A stretch of 64,000 bases of DNA from contig NZ_AOPZ01000422.1 in assembly GCF_000414115.1 (NCBI RefSeq), forward strand, positions 17,465 through 81,464, read 5' to 3'. Position 1 is the stretch's first letter. Each line of letters starts with the position of its first letter. A program made the translations under genes and the position numbers. Shown in pieces: positions 48,803 through 57,978 of this stretch. This stretch comes from Streptomyces aurantiacus JA 4570. GTDB lineage: Bacteria; Actinomycetota; Actinomycetes; Streptomycetales; Streptomycetaceae. The notes under the pieces were generated by a model. The model saw only the letters and a list, made by a program, of their open reading frames with translations, did no database searches and had not been told where the DNA came from.

Positions 48803-49168
48803 ATGATCGAGGTCAAGGCTGTCGAAAAGCCGGACGAGCGCCGCGATTTCCCCCGCGGCCACCTCGAAGCCGTCCATCTCACCGGGCTGGACTTCGCCGT
48901 GGGCACCTTCGAGCCCGGCTGGCGCTGGTCCGAGTCCGTGGCACCGCTCGCGGGAACCGAGAGCTGCCAGATCCACCACAACGGCTACGTCGTCGAGGGA
49001 CGGATGCACATCCGCATGGACGACGGCGGCGAGGTCGAAGTCGGGCCGGGCGATGTGTTCGTGTGCCCGCCCGGACACGATGCCTGGGTCGTGGGTGAGG
49101 AACCGGTCGTCGTGTACGACTTCGCGGGAGGCATGGCGCAGGAGTACGCGAAGCCGGCGGAGGGTTAG
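48803..49168 (+). CDS. Cupin-domain protein
   Basis: 121 aa from ATG 48803 (GGAGGA upstream). Cupin pattern: GTFEPGWRWSESVAPLAGTE, CQIHHNGYVVEGRMHIRMDD and VGPGDVFVCPPGHDAWVVGE, with HH/H as probable metal ligands. It is a small single-domain beta-barrel; ligand and role are unknown. Confidence 0.85.
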   Translation: MIEVKAVEKPDERRDFPRGHLEAVHLTGLDFAVGTFEPGWRWSESVAPLAGTESCQIHHNGYVVEGRMHIRMDDGGEVEVGPGDVFVCPPGHDAWVVGEEPVVVYDFAGGMAQEYAKPAEG

Positions 49169-49277
49169 CCGCCCGGCGACGCCCGGCGACGCCCGACGAC
49201 GCCCGCGATCGCCCGGCGACGGCCCCGCGACGGACTGTCCGGATGCGCGAACGGTCGGGCCGGACGATCCTGGATAT

Positions 49278-49502
49278 ATGCCCAGAGGTGCGCCCGTCAT
49301 CGTGCACCCGCCGCTGCCGGACGGCGGACGGCGGGTGACGGTCCGCGGCGAGCCTGTGGGAATCGCCTACAACCTGCTCGACGTGATCGAGTTCCTGCGC
49401 CGCGCGGGCCTGCCCGAGGCGGATACGACGATCGACGATCCGGAACTGATCGACTGGCGCGAGGCCGGCCCGCACCGCTGGGGCCCGGAGCCCCCTCCAT
49501 GA
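49278..49502 (+). CDS. Conserved small Streptomyces protein (paralogue of the prophage gene at 7663)
   Basis: 74 aa: PRGAPVIVHPPLPDGGRRVT, VIEFLRRAGLPE and ending HRWGPEPPP, matching the prophage-encoded protein along the whole length. No ribosome site is evident; the ATG may be leaderless or weakly translated. Function unknown. Confidence 0.75.
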   Translation: MPRGAPVIVHPPLPDGGRRVTVRGEPVGIAYNLLDVIEFLRRAGLPEADTTIDDPELIDWREAGPHRWGPEPPP

Positions 49503-49640
49503 CTGCCACCCGATGGGGCCGGATCCGCCGCGGGTCCCGGTGGGCACGCCGCATTTGGGACCTGGGCCGACGAGCGGGACGGGTCGAACAGCGCTACCGG
49601 ATTCTGTGTCGAGTGTGGCCGCCTGTGCTTACGATGCGGC

Positions 49641-51254
49641 ATGGACGGAAGTCGGCGGGGCGGGGTGGAGAGCATGGGCACAGCGGCGGGCGCGGGCGCG
49701 GAAGTCGGCTTCGGCGTCGTCGCTGACGCGCATCCCGGCCGGCCCGCCCTCGTCGAGCCCGACGGCACCACCACCACATACGGCGAGCTCGCCGCCCGCG
49801 TCGATCGGCTCGCGCACGCCCTCGCCGGGCTGGGGCTGCGGCCGGGGGACTGTGTCGCCGCGATGCTGCCCAACAGCCGCGCCTTCTTCGAACTGCGGCT
49901 CGCCACCGGGCGGTCGGGGCTGTACTTCACGCCGTTCAGCCACCACTTCACCAGCGCCGAGGCGACGCATGTCGTCGCCGACAGCGAGGCGCGGGTGGTG
50001 GTCGTGGACGCGTCGCTGGTGGAGGTGGCGGGGCCCGCGCTGGACGCGGCGGGGGTGCCGGAGGGGCGCCGTGTGGTGTGGGGGTCGGCCGGGCAGGTTC
50101 CCGCCGGGTGGCTCGCCTACGAGGACCTCCTCGCCGCCGCCCCCGCGACCCCGCCCCCGCACCCCCGCGCCGGCGGCGTCATGCTCTACACCTCCGGGAC
50201 CACCGGCCGCCCCAAGGCCGTGCGCCGCGCGCTGCCGGAGGCGCCGCCCGGGCCGAACCCGTACGAGCTGGACTTCATGGCGCGGGTCGGGGTGCGGCCG
50301 GGGCCGTACACGCAGCTGTGCGCCGCGCCGCTCTACCACGCCGCGCCCGGCCTGTTCGCGAACATGGCGATGCAGCTCGGGCACACCGTCGTGCTCGCCG
50401 AACGGCCCGGCACGGAGGACTGGCTCGACCTGATCCAACGGCACGGCGTCCAGGTGCTGTTCGCGGTGCCGACCGTGCTGCACCGGCTGCTGCGGCTGCC
50501 CGCGGAGGTGCGTGCGCGGTACGACGTGTCGAGTCTGCGCGCGGTCGTGCACGGGGCGGCGCCCTGCCCGCCGGACGTGAAGCGGCGGGCGATCGACTGG
50601 TTCGGGCCGGTTCTGTACGAGTTCTACGCCGCCACCGAGGGCGGGGTGACCGCCGCGAGCAGCGCGGAGTGGCTGGCGCGGCCCGGCACGGTGGGGCTGC
50701 CCCTCGCGGGCGTCGAGGTGCGGATCCTGAGCGACGACGAGGACGGCTCCCCGGGCGGGGCGCCGGTTCCGGCCGGGGAGACGGGCGGGGTGTACTTCCG
50801 GCCCGTCGTGCCGTTCACGTACCACAAGGACGCGGAGAAGACCCAACGGTCCATGCGGGGCGGGTACTTCACGGCCGGGGACCACGGTTACGTCGACGAG
50901 GACGGGTGGCTGTACCTGCGGGACCGGCGCACCGACCTGATCATTTCCGGGGGCGTGAACGTATACCCGGCCGAGGTCGAGGCCGTGCTGATCGCGCACC
51001 CGGACGTCGCCGACGTGGCCGTGGTGGGGATGCCGGACGAGGAGTGGGGGCACCGGGTCGCCGCCGTCGTGCAGCCCGAGCCGGGCGTGCCGGGCGACGA
51101 CGGGCTCGCCGCGCGCCTCGCCGAGCACTGCCGGGGTGAGCTCGCCGGGTTCAAGGTGCCGCGGGTGATCGAGTTCCGGGAGCGGGTGCCCAGGTCGCAG
51201 GCGGGGAAGGTGCTGCGGCGGGAGATCAGGGTCGGCCGCCCGTCCGTTCCGTAA
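49641..51254 (+). CDS. Acyl-CoA synthetase (AMP-dependent)
   Basis: 537 aa from ATG 49641; TACGAT 5 nt upstream fits a -10 box and a leaderless start, while ATG 49674 is an alternative. Motifs: AMP-binding MLYTSGTTGRPKAVRR (about residue 180), YEFYAATEGG, GDHGYVDEDGWLYLRDR, LIISGGVNVYP and catalytic Lys in SQAGKVLRRE. It activates a carboxylic acid as acyl-AMP and transfers it to CoA. The end overlaps the convergent TetR gene by 29 bp. Confidence 0.9.
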   Translation: MDGSRRGGVESMGTAAGAGAEVGFGVVADAHPGRPALVEPDGTTTTYGELAARVDRLAHALAGLGLRPGDCVAAMLPNSRAFFELRLATGRSGLYFTPFSHHFTSAEATHVVADSEARVVVVDASLVEVAGPALDAAGVPEGRRVVWGSAGQVPAGWLAYEDLLAAAPATPPPHPRAGGVMLYTSGTTGRPKAVRRALPEAPPGPNPYELDFMARVGVRPGPYTQLCAAPLYHAAPGLFANMAMQLGHTVVLAERPGTEDWLDLIQRHGVQVLFAVPTVLHRLLRLPAEVRARYDVSSLRAVVHGAAPCPPDVKRRAIDWFGPVLYEFYAATEGGVTAASSAEWLARPGTVGLPLAGVEVRILSDDEDGSPGGAPVPAGETGGVYFRPVVPFTYHKDAEKTQRSMRGGYFTAGDHGYVDEDGWLYLRDRRTDLIISGGVNVYPAEVEAVLIAHPDVADVAVVGMPDEEWGHRVAAVVQPEPGVPGDDGLAARLAEHCRGELAGFKVPRVIEFRERVPRSQAGKVLRREIRVGRPSVP

Positions 51255-51930
51255 GGCCCAACGCCCGTACAAGATCGGCGAGTTCGTCCCGGTACAGCCT
51301 GTCCGGGTCGTCGATCTGCGGGCGCAGCAGGCCGTCGATCTCCAGGGTGACCAGGCCGTGCATGCGGCCCCATACGCGCAGGGAGAGGGCGAGCGTGGCC
51401 GGGGTGAGGGCCGGGAAGGCGGCACGGGCCACGGCGGTGAAGGCGGGGTCGAAGTCGGTCCAGGTGTAGGGGCTGCCGGTGTCGGCCACTTGGGCTGTCG
51501 CCGCGATCTCCACTATGCCCAGGCACAGTTCGTACTCCGCCTCCGTGCTGTCGGCCGTGTCCGCGCGCGGTGTCTGCCCGCGCCCGCTGAACAGCAGGCG
51601 GAACTCCTGCGGATGCGCCAGCGCCCAGGCGCGGTAGGCGAGGCCGTGGGCCAGGGCACGGGCGCCCTGCTCCGCCCGGGGGTGGGACTCGCGGGCCTCG
51701 CGGAGGTGGGCGGCGAGGTCCCGGTACGCGTCGGCGGCGAGCGCGGCCAGCAGGGCCTCGCGGGTGTCGAAGTAGCTGTAGAACGTGCCGGGCGCCATGC
51801 CCATGTCGCGGGCGATGCCCCGCAGGGCCACGGCTTCCGCGCCCTCCTCCACCAGGTGCTTCAGGGCGGTCGCCTTGATCTCGGCGGTGGTCTGGGCGCG
51901 GTGGCGTTCGCGGCGGCTGGCTGCAGGCAT
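51226..51930 (-). CDS. TetR-family transcriptional regulator
   Basis: 234 aa from ATG 51930. The HTH is clear: AEIKATALKHLVEEGAEAVA, LRGIARDMGMAPGTFYSYFD. The C-terminal ligand domain has the WHG-like/TetR_C layout. It is divergent from the gene at 52052 and convergent with the acyl-CoA synthetase; the likely target is one or both. TTGAACAGTG-type A/T-rich sequence lies between 51950 and 51990, the probable operator region. Confidence 0.9.
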   Translation of the reverse strand: MPAASRRERHRAQTTAEIKATALKHLVEEGAEAVALRGIARDMGMAPGTFYSYFDTREALLAALAADAYRDLAAHLREARESHPRAEQGARALAHGLAYRAWALAHPQEFRLLFSGRGQTPRADTADSTEAEYELCLGIVEIAATAQVADTGSPYTWTDFDPAFTAVARAAFPALTPATLALSLRVWGRMHGLVTLEIDGLLRPQIDDPDRLYRDELADLVRALGLTERTGGRP

Positions 51931-52051
51931 GCACCCATGGTACGGCGGGCAAAGATTGAACAGTGTTTGGAAATTGATCGGTGTTCGAGTTACGGTCCTG
52001 GAGCGCCCGGATCGAGCCGGGTGCGCGCAGACATCAGGAGGTGTGGCGGAC

Positions 52052-52828
52052 ATGGCCACGTACGCGTACGGAACCGGGCCGATCAAGGGCTACGACATCG
52101 GCCCGATAGCCATGGAGGCCGCGTTCACGTCGGACTTCCCGCTGGCGGCGGGGGTCGGGGTGCAGGAGATCGTGGACAAGCAGGAGGTGGAGCGGCGGGT
52201 GATGGACGTACGGCCCGGTATGTACGCGAAGTACATGCCGAGCCGGATCGACGCGGGTCCCTCCGGGACGCATTTCACCGGGGGGCGGTACCTGTTCGAG
52301 ACGTGGGAGGACGTGCTCGACTACGAGCGGTTCACCAGTGAGGAGCTGGAGTTCGAGCCGGGGGTGAAGTTCTGGAGCCGGCCGTTCTTCCTGAACGTGG
52401 AGCGGTTCGTCTGGCGGGTCGCCGGGGCGCACAACTTCCTGCCCCTGGAGGAGCATCACGTCAGCCGGTTCGAGCGGTTCCGGTACTCGGGCGCTGGCGC
52501 TGACCTGGCGGTTCGGGGGGCGTGGGCGTCCCTGCGGGACGAGGCCGCGGCGCGGGGGCTGGGGGCGGTGTGGCTGTTGCACCAGCCGGAGCAGCAGTTG
52601 ATCGGCATCCACTCCGTGGCGTCCAGGGACGCGGTGTCCGCGTTGGACGCGGAGGTGTCCCTTGGGTCGCTGCTGCCCGGATCCCTTGCCGTGGAGCGGT
52701 ACTTCGCGCGGACGAGCCGGGTCTTGTCGTTGTGGTTGCCGCGGTCGCGGGTGGCGGGTGGGGTGCCGTCGGCCTACCCGATGTCGCCGCCGTTGCCGCT
52801 GCCGAGTGTGCCTTCGCGGGCGGTCTAG
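52052..52828 (+). CDS. Uncharacterised protein divergent from TetR regulator
   Basis: 258 aa from ATG 52052 (AGGAGG about 13 nt upstream). AYGTGPIKGYDIGPIAMEAA, RPGMYAKYMPSRIDAGPSG and LFETWEDVLDYERFTSEELE resemble the dimeric alpha+beta barrel/DUF4865-like monooxygenase proteins, but I cannot place it in a named family. A Pro-rich tail follows. Probably controlled by the adjacent TetR regulator. Confidence 0.75.
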   Translation: MATYAYGTGPIKGYDIGPIAMEAAFTSDFPLAAGVGVQEIVDKQEVERRVMDVRPGMYAKYMPSRIDAGPSGTHFTGGRYLFETWEDVLDYERFTSEELEFEPGVKFWSRPFFLNVERFVWRVAGAHNFLPLEEHHVSRFERFRYSGAGADLAVRGAWASLRDEAAARGLGAVWLLHQPEQQLIGIHSVASRDAVSALDAEVSLGSLLPGSLAVERYFARTSRVLSLWLPRSRVAGGVPSAYPMSPPLPLPSVPSRAV

Positions 52829-52840
52829 CGGGGAATTCCC

Positions 52841-52916
52841 TGCGGGCCGGTGGGGGCTGGGCGCGCCCACGCGGCGGAGCCGCACATGGATACCGCCCCG
52901 CGCCCCTTGCGGGGCG
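52841..52916. repeat. Streptomyces intergenic REP-like element
   Basis: TGCGGGCCGGTGGGGGCTGG with a downstream GCCCCGC/GCGGGGC hairpin (52895-52915). A close copy lies at 60949-61003. Such elements are repeated many times in Streptomyces chromosomes. Confidence 0.7.
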
Positions 52917-53014
52917 CCCAACTTGCCGGAACAGCAAAGTTCTCTGCGTTCCGGGTCGCCCCCGTACAGACTCGTGACGGAACCGCCGTCCCGTACACCA
53001 GAGGAGTCACGATC

Positions 53015-54024
53015 ATGGCCGCACCGCTGGATGACGTGAAGCACATGCTGCTGGAGCTGCCCCAGAGCCCCGGTGTGCGGATTCACGCCGTCGAGCAGGG
53101 GAGTGGGCCCCTCGTGCTGTTGGTGCACGGGTTCCCCGAGACCTGGTACTCGTGGCGGCGGCAGCTTCCCGCGCTGGCGGAGGCCGGGTACCGGGCGGTG
53201 GCCATCGACGTAGGGCGGTGGCCATCGACGTACGCGGGTACGGGCGTTCGTCCAAGCCGCGGGAGGCCGAGGCGTACGGGATGCTCGCGCACGTCGCCGA
53301 CAACGTCGGGGTCGTGCGGGCGCTCGGTGAGGAGAGCGCCGTCGTCGTGGGGCACGACTGGGGCTCGCCGATCGCGGCGAACTCGGCGCTCCTGCGCCCC
53401 GACGTCTTCCGGGCCGCCGCGCTGATGAGCGTGCCGTACGCGCCGCGCGGCGGCCCCCGCCCCACCGACGCCTTCGCCGCCATCCCCGGCGACGAGGAGT
53501 TCTACGTCAGCTACTTCCAGGAGCCGGGGCGGGCCGAGCGGGAGATGGAGCCGGATGTGCGGGGCTGGCTCGCGGGCTTCTACGCGGCGTACTCCGGCGA
53601 CACCATGGCGGAGGCGGGCGCGCCCACGCCGGCCTTCGTGCCCAAGGGCGCCCGGATGTCCGACCGGTTCCCGTCCGGGGCGGCGCTGCCCGCGTGGCTC
53701 TCGGAGGGCGAACTCGACGCCTACGCGGCCGAGTTCGAGCGGGGCGGCATGACCGGGCCGCTCAACCGGTACCGCAACATGGACCGCGACTGGGCGGACC
53801 TCGCGGCGTGGGACGGCGCCCCGCTCGCGCAGCCGTCGCTGTTCGTCGCGGGCGAGCTCGACCCGTCCCTGCAGTGGCTGTCCGGCGCCCTCGACGCCTA
53901 CCCCGTCACCCTCCCCGGCCTCGTCTCCTCGCACATCCTCAAGGGCTGTGGGCACTGGGTGCAGCAGGAGCGGGCCGAGGAGGTCAACGGCATCCTCGCC
54001 GACTGGCTGGGGAGGCTTGACTGA
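53015..54024 (+). pseudogene. Epoxide-hydrolase-type alpha/beta hydrolase broken by a 20-bp tandem duplication
   Basis: The gene starts at ATG 53015 (GAGGAG upstream) and reads VLLVHGFPETWYSWRRQLPA, then AGYRAVAIDV. An exact duplication of 20 bp (53193-53212 repeated at 53213-53232) shifts the frame. Without it the sequence continues RGYGRSSKPREAEAYG, VVVGHDWGSPIAAN (nucleophile Asp), and ends with the catalytic His segment LKGCGHWVQQERAEEV at 54024. All catalytic residues are present across the two frames, so loss is recent, reversible by slippage or an assembly artefact. Confidence 0.85.
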
Positions 54025-54041
54025 CCGGTCGGCGGGCGTGC

Positions 54042-54986
54042 TCAGCCGATCTTGTCCGCCGGGCCCACCTCCTGCCAGGTGTAACGGTCGGCCGGGAGGT
54101 CCTGGCCGCGGATCTTGTGGGTGGACTCAAGGACGAGGCCGGTCTTCGGGTCGAGGGAGTAGCGGTCCTTCGACCAGAGCGTCACATCCTCGCCGGGCCC
54201 GGTCGTGAACCAGTCCTTCTGCGTGATCTCGACCGCGACGCCCGGACGGCCCTTGCTGTCCTCGACCTTTCCGACCAGCTTGATGCCGGGGGTGTCCGCG
54301 AGGACCTCGAAGAGCGCGGAGCGCAGTTCGGGGCTCGCGGGCGCGTCCTCCAGCATGATCACCAGCTGCCGGAACCGGCTGTGGGCGTCCTTCGGGAACC
54401 GCTCGGCCAGCGCCTTCGCGTCCGTGGGCAGCTTGTCGAGCTCCGGCCAGGTCAGCCACCGCTCGCCCACGGGCCACTTCTTGACCTTGCCCTCCTCGCC
54501 CGCCGGCGGCTCGTGGACGGTGCCGTCCTCGTCCACCGTCCAGACGCGGCCCGCCCGGTCGAAGTAGGTGGTGGTCCTCTTCTCCCCGTCGTCCTGGTTG
54601 ACGGTCTCCACGCGGACCTTCCAGTACTTGGCGTCCGCCGCCGGGGCGCCCTCCGCGACCGCCGCCATGTCGTTCAGGAACTCCGCCGCCGACGCCGTGG
54701 CGGCCTGCTCGCCGCCCACGTCGACGACCGGGTACGCCACCGCGCCGACGGCGATCGCCGCCACCGCGGCCGCCGCGACCAGAAACCTGCGGCGGCGGCG
54801 CGGGGCGCGGACACGCAGCGGCGCCACCACCGCCGTCTCGCGTTCGGCCGCGCGGGCCACCGCGGCCTTCGCCGCCGCCACCGCCTCGGGCGCGGGCAGG
54901 GGCACGTCGCCCGCCGTGATCAGCTCCCCGACGCCGGGGAAGTCGAGAAGGTCGTCACGCTCGTCGGTACGTCCGTTCATGTTCAT
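54042..54986 (-). CDS. CU044_5270-like membrane protein (sigma-factor operon partner)
   Basis: 314 aa from ATG 54986, overlapping the sigma factor stop (ATGA). N-terminal cytoplasmic part with FPGVGELITAGDVPLPAPEA, one membrane helix (FLVAAAAVAAIAVGAVAYPV) and an extracytoplasmic domain (KYWKVRVETVNQDDGEKRTT, ending RYTWQEVGPADKIG). This family is regularly encoded after ECF sigma factors in Streptomyces and may act as sensor/anti-sigma partner. Confidence 0.82.
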   Translation of the reverse strand: MNMNGRTDERDDLLDFPGVGELITAGDVPLPAPEAVAAAKAAVARAAERETAVVAPLRVRAPRRRRRFLVAAAAVAAIAVGAVAYPVVDVGGEQAATASAAEFLNDMAAVAEGAPAADAKYWKVRVETVNQDDGEKRTTTYFDRAGRVWTVDEDGTVHEPPAGEEGKVKKWPVGERWLTWPELDKLPTDAKALAERFPKDAHSRFRQLVIMLEDAPASPELRSALFEVLADTPGIKLVGKVEDSKGRPGVAVEITQKDWFTTGPGEDVTLWSKDRYSLDPKTGLVLESTHKIRGQDLPADRYTWQEVGPADKIG

Positions 54987-55535
54987 GACCGGTCTCCTGC
55001 CAGGTCGAGGGGTGCGCTGGAGCGCAGCCGGGTGCGGGCGCGGTGCAGCCGGGAGCGGGCCGTCCCCGCGGGGATGCCGACCACCGCGGCGGCCTCGGTG
55101 GGCGTCAGCTGTTCCCCAGGCGACGAGCAGCAGCAACTCCCGCTCGTCATGAGGGAGTTCGGCAAGCAGGGCGCGCAGTCGCGGGGCCACCGCCGCCGCG
55201 TCGAGGCGCGCGTCCACCGCCTCCCACGGGTCGTCGCCGCCGTCGCCGGGCAGCCCCGGCCGCTGCCGTGCCGTACGCCGCCAGTGCGCCGACAGCACGT
55301 TCCGCGCCACGCCGAACAGCCAGGCCCGCACGGGGCCGCGCGCCGGGTCGAAGCCGCGCCGCGCCGTGTACGCCTGCAGCCAGAGCTCGGCCAGCAGATC
55401 GTCGGCGGCGCCCGGCGCCCGGCGCGCGAAGTAGCCGTGCAGCGCGGCCGAATGGCGCACCACGAGCGGCTCGAAGGCCGCGGTGTCCCGCGCGGTGCGG
55501 GACAGCAGCTCCTCGTCGTCCAGGTCCGTCGTCAT
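54983..55535 (-). pseudogene. ECF-type RNA polymerase sigma factor with frameshift in region 4
   Basis: From ATG 55535: region 2 is intact (FEPLVVRHSAALHGYFARRA, DDLLAELWLQAYTARRGFDP, VRAWLFGVARNVL). At ELLLLVAW the frame breaks at a run of four C on the plus strand (55114-55117). One base fewer gives WEQLTPTEAAAVVGIPAGTA, RSRLHRARTRLRS, a normal region 4 HTH, and the stop at 54983. As written the frame fuses to the downstream gene. Could be a true mutation or a sequence error. Confidence 0.8.
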
Positions 55536-55630
55536 GGGACCTCCGTATCCGGACCGCCGGTCGGCGGTCTCACCCCCTGCTTGTCGGGAGCGGTCACCCG
55601 CGTTCGCGGCGGCCCGGACCGGCCCGGCAG

Positions 55631-55684
55631 AACCGGCAGAACCGGCAGAACCGGCAGTACCAGTAGAACCGGCAGAACCGGAAG
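55631..55684. repeat. 9-bp tandem repeat (AACCGGCAG), six copies
   Basis: Four exact and two variant copies in register, just beyond the stop codon of the ricin-like gene and upstream of the sigma factor operon. Copy number may vary between strains. Confidence 0.85.
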
Positions 55685-55688
55685 CTTC

Positions 55689-56903
55689 CTACATCCACAC
55701 CCCCGTGAGGAACGGGTACGCGTCCGTCAGCTTCGTCGGGCCCTGCACCAGTTTGCCCTCGCTCACGATCACGAACTCCTCGCCCTTGACGAGGAAGAAG
55801 TGCATGTCGTCGTCGAAGGGCGCGGAGGCCGCGGTGTCGAGGCCGGCCAGGAAGTCGTCCGGCGCGTGCTCCAGGGCGAACTCGCCGAAGTAGCCGAAGT
55901 CGTCGGTGAGCAGCACGGCCGTCCGGTCGAGGAACACCGCCACCCGCTCGTCCTTCGTGTCGGCGGTGGTGGCCGCCATGATCCGCTGGTCCTTGACGGG
56001 GCCCAGGTCGATCCGGGAGCCCGCCCGGTGCGCCGCGCGCTCCGAGAACTCCCAGAGCTGACCGCCCTCCATGACGGCGGTGTGCGTGCAACTGCTGCCC
56101 TTGCGGGCGTTCATGACGTCCTCGGCGGCGCCGGGGAACCGGTCGGGCAGCTGCGCGAACTGCTCGCTGATCTTCTTCGGGCCCGCCTCGATCCCGCGCC
56201 GCGGCGAGAAGCGGATGAACTCGTCCCCCCGGAAGCCGTCGAAGCGGAGGTAGGGGGCCCTCGGGTCCGGCACGGTCTTGGCCATCGTCTCGAAGACGCC
56301 GCCGCCCGCGTCGAGGATCCCCTTCACCGCCGACGCCAGGACGTTGGCGGGCCCGCTGAACGTGCCCGGGCTGACGACCCGGGCCGTCAGCGCGTCGAAC
56401 GCCTTCGTCTCGCCGCGGGCGGGCACGGCTTCGACGCGCCACGTCTGCGTGCCCCGGTCCTCGCCCCGCTTCGGCTCCGCCTGCTCCAACTCCGCGTTCG
56501 CGTCGTGGCGTTCACCCCGCACCGCGAGGTTCTTGCCGCTGGAGTTGACCCAGACGTAGACGTCCTCGGCGATCTGCTCCGGCTTCCACAGCTGGGACAC
56601 CAGCAGGTCGTCCCGCGACTCCGGCGGGCACTGCTGCACCGCCGCGCCCGCGCGGCCCCGGCCGGTCATGATGTCCATGCGCAGCGTGCTGTGCGCGTTC
56701 TGCAGCGTCCACGCGCCCTCGCGTGCGCTGTGCGGCTTCAGGTGCCAGAACTGGCGGTGCCGCTCCGGCCCTTCCGGGTGCAGTTCCCCCAGTACGACCT
56801 TCGCGCCCTGCTTGGCGCCTCCTCCCGGCTGCACCCCCGCGTACAGTCCGCTCGCCTCGTTCTTGATCAGGTAGATGCCCTCGGACAGTGCTGCCACGGT
56901 CAA
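55689..56903 (-). CDS. Ricin/beta-trefoil-start protein with hemopexin-like C-terminal part
   Basis: 404 aa from ATG 56903. The N-terminal 140 residues (EGIYLIKNEASGLYAGVQPG, RQFWHLKPHSAREGAWTLQN, QLWKPEQI) look like a beta-trefoil lectin fold. The C-terminal 200 residues contain repeated APYLRFDGFRGDEFIRFSP-type and DERVAVFLDRTAVLLTDDFG blades resembling hemopexin repeats. No signal peptide. Carbohydrate binding or a structural role is conceivable; function unknown. Confidence 0.7.
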   Translation of the reverse strand: MTVAALSEGIYLIKNEASGLYAGVQPGGGAKQGAKVVLGELHPEGPERHRQFWHLKPHSAREGAWTLQNAHSTLRMDIMTGRGRAGAAVQQCPPESRDDLLVSQLWKPEQIAEDVYVWVNSSGKNLAVRGERHDANAELEQAEPKRGEDRGTQTWRVEAVPARGETKAFDALTARVVSPGTFSGPANVLASAVKGILDAGGGVFETMAKTVPDPRAPYLRFDGFRGDEFIRFSPRRGIEAGPKKISEQFAQLPDRFPGAAEDVMNARKGSSCTHTAVMEGGQLWEFSERAAHRAGSRIDLGPVKDQRIMAATTADTKDERVAVFLDRTAVLLTDDFGYFGEFALEHAPDDFLAGLDTAASAPFDDDMHFFLVKGEEFVIVSEGKLVQGPTKLTDAYPFLTGVWM

Positions 56904-57078
56904 CCTCCTGGAACGACGGGTCGGGCACGCACCCGCGGTGCGCAGCGGTCAGCCTAGAAGCGAGGGCCGTGATCCCGATACGGCCCGATTTCGGCCGTTA
57001 TTAACCCCTCAACTACGGGATGACGGCAGGGCGGATATTGAGTTCCCCGGAGCGGTGGCGCTGTGCCAGGGTCGGCCG

Positions 57079-57618
57079 GTGAATGTTTCCCGACGCGTGC
57101 TGCTGCGGCGGCAGTTCGAGCTGACCTGGGCGCTGTTCGAGTACCACTTGGAGCGCCTCTCGTACGAGGACTTCCTGTGGGAGCCCGCCGCCCACACCTG
57201 GACGCTGCGGCGGCCCGCCCCCGCCGACGGCGGGGCCTGGGCCCCGGACTGGGCCGACACCGAGCCCGACCCCGTCCCCGTGCCCACGATCGCCTGGCTG
57301 AGCTGGCACATCGGCTGGTGGTGGGGCGTCACCCTCGACCACGCCCAGGGGCGCCCGCCGCGCGACCGCGCCGACGTCGCCTGGCCCGGCCCCGGCGAGC
57401 CCGCCGTCGCCCGGCTGCGCGCCCTCCACGACGAGTGGCTGACCGTCCTCGACGGCCTCACCGACGCCGGCCTCGACGCCCCGGCCCCCTTCCCCTGGCC
57501 CGCCGGCGCCGACGGCCCGCGCTACGCCGTCGCCGACATGGCCGCCTGGGTGAACGCCGAGCTCATGAAGAACGCCGCCGAGATCGGGCAGCTGCGGATG
57601 TTGCGCGCCGCCGCGTAG
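57079..57618 (+). CDS. DinB-family protein
   Basis: 179 aa from GTG 57079. RRVLLRRQFELTWALFEYHL, WLSWHIGWWWGVTLDHAQGR and AWVNAELMKNAAEIGQLRML match the DinB-like four-helix bundle (mycothiol-dependent/YfiT type). Metal-binding His near the WHIGWW motif is present. Possible thiol transferase; substrate unknown. Confidence 0.83.
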   Translation: MNVSRRVLLRRQFELTWALFEYHLERLSYEDFLWEPAAHTWTLRRPAPADGGAWAPDWADTEPDPVPVPTIAWLSWHIGWWWGVTLDHAQGRPPRDRADVAWPGPGEPAVARLRALHDEWLTVLDGLTDAGLDAPAPFPWPAGADGPRYAVADMAAWVNAELMKNAAEIGQLRMLRAAA

Positions 57619-57634
57619 CCGGTTCCCGGCGGGG

Positions 57635-57871
57635 TCACGCCGTCAGCCAGTCGCCCCCGTAGCGCTCCGCCTTGCGGCGCAGCCACGTCTTCATCTCGCT
57701 CTCCTCCAGCGGGGTCGCGGGCCTCAGGTCGCCCACCCTGATCGTCGCCACGAAGTGCGTGAACCGTACGCGGCGGAACTCGCCGTGGGCGGACAGCACC
57801 TTGCCCGGGCCGTAGATGTCCGTCGTCGCGTGCGCCACGTATGCGCCCTGCTGGTGGGGGGTGTCCATCAT
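57635..57871 (-). CDS. Small conserved protein next to Scr1/DUF397-type pair
   Basis: 78 aa from ATG 57871 (GAGAGG upstream; ATG 57868 adjacent). DTPHQQGAYVAHATTDIYGP, VRFTHFVATIRVGDLRPATP and MKTWLRRKAERYGGDWLTA. Similar genes occur near XRE/DUF397 pairs. Divergent from the regulator at 57979; function unknown. Confidence 0.7.
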   Translation of the reverse strand: MMDTPHQQGAYVAHATTDIYGPGKVLSAHGEFRRVRFTHFVATIRVGDLRPATPLEESEMKTWLRRKAERYGGDWLTA

Positions 57872-57978
57872 GCTGCCTCTCGCTGTGTGTGTTGTTCCGA
57901 TCACACAGTGCGGTCGGCGAGGTTAGGCTCGCCAGGAGGCGGGGCTTGACAACTGGGCCGGCACGGTAGGGAGTTGCG

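Noticed and set aside
54117..56957. 946-codon plus-strand frame
   Set aside because: Covers the complement of three real minus-strand genes and their gaps; composition is that of a shadow frame.
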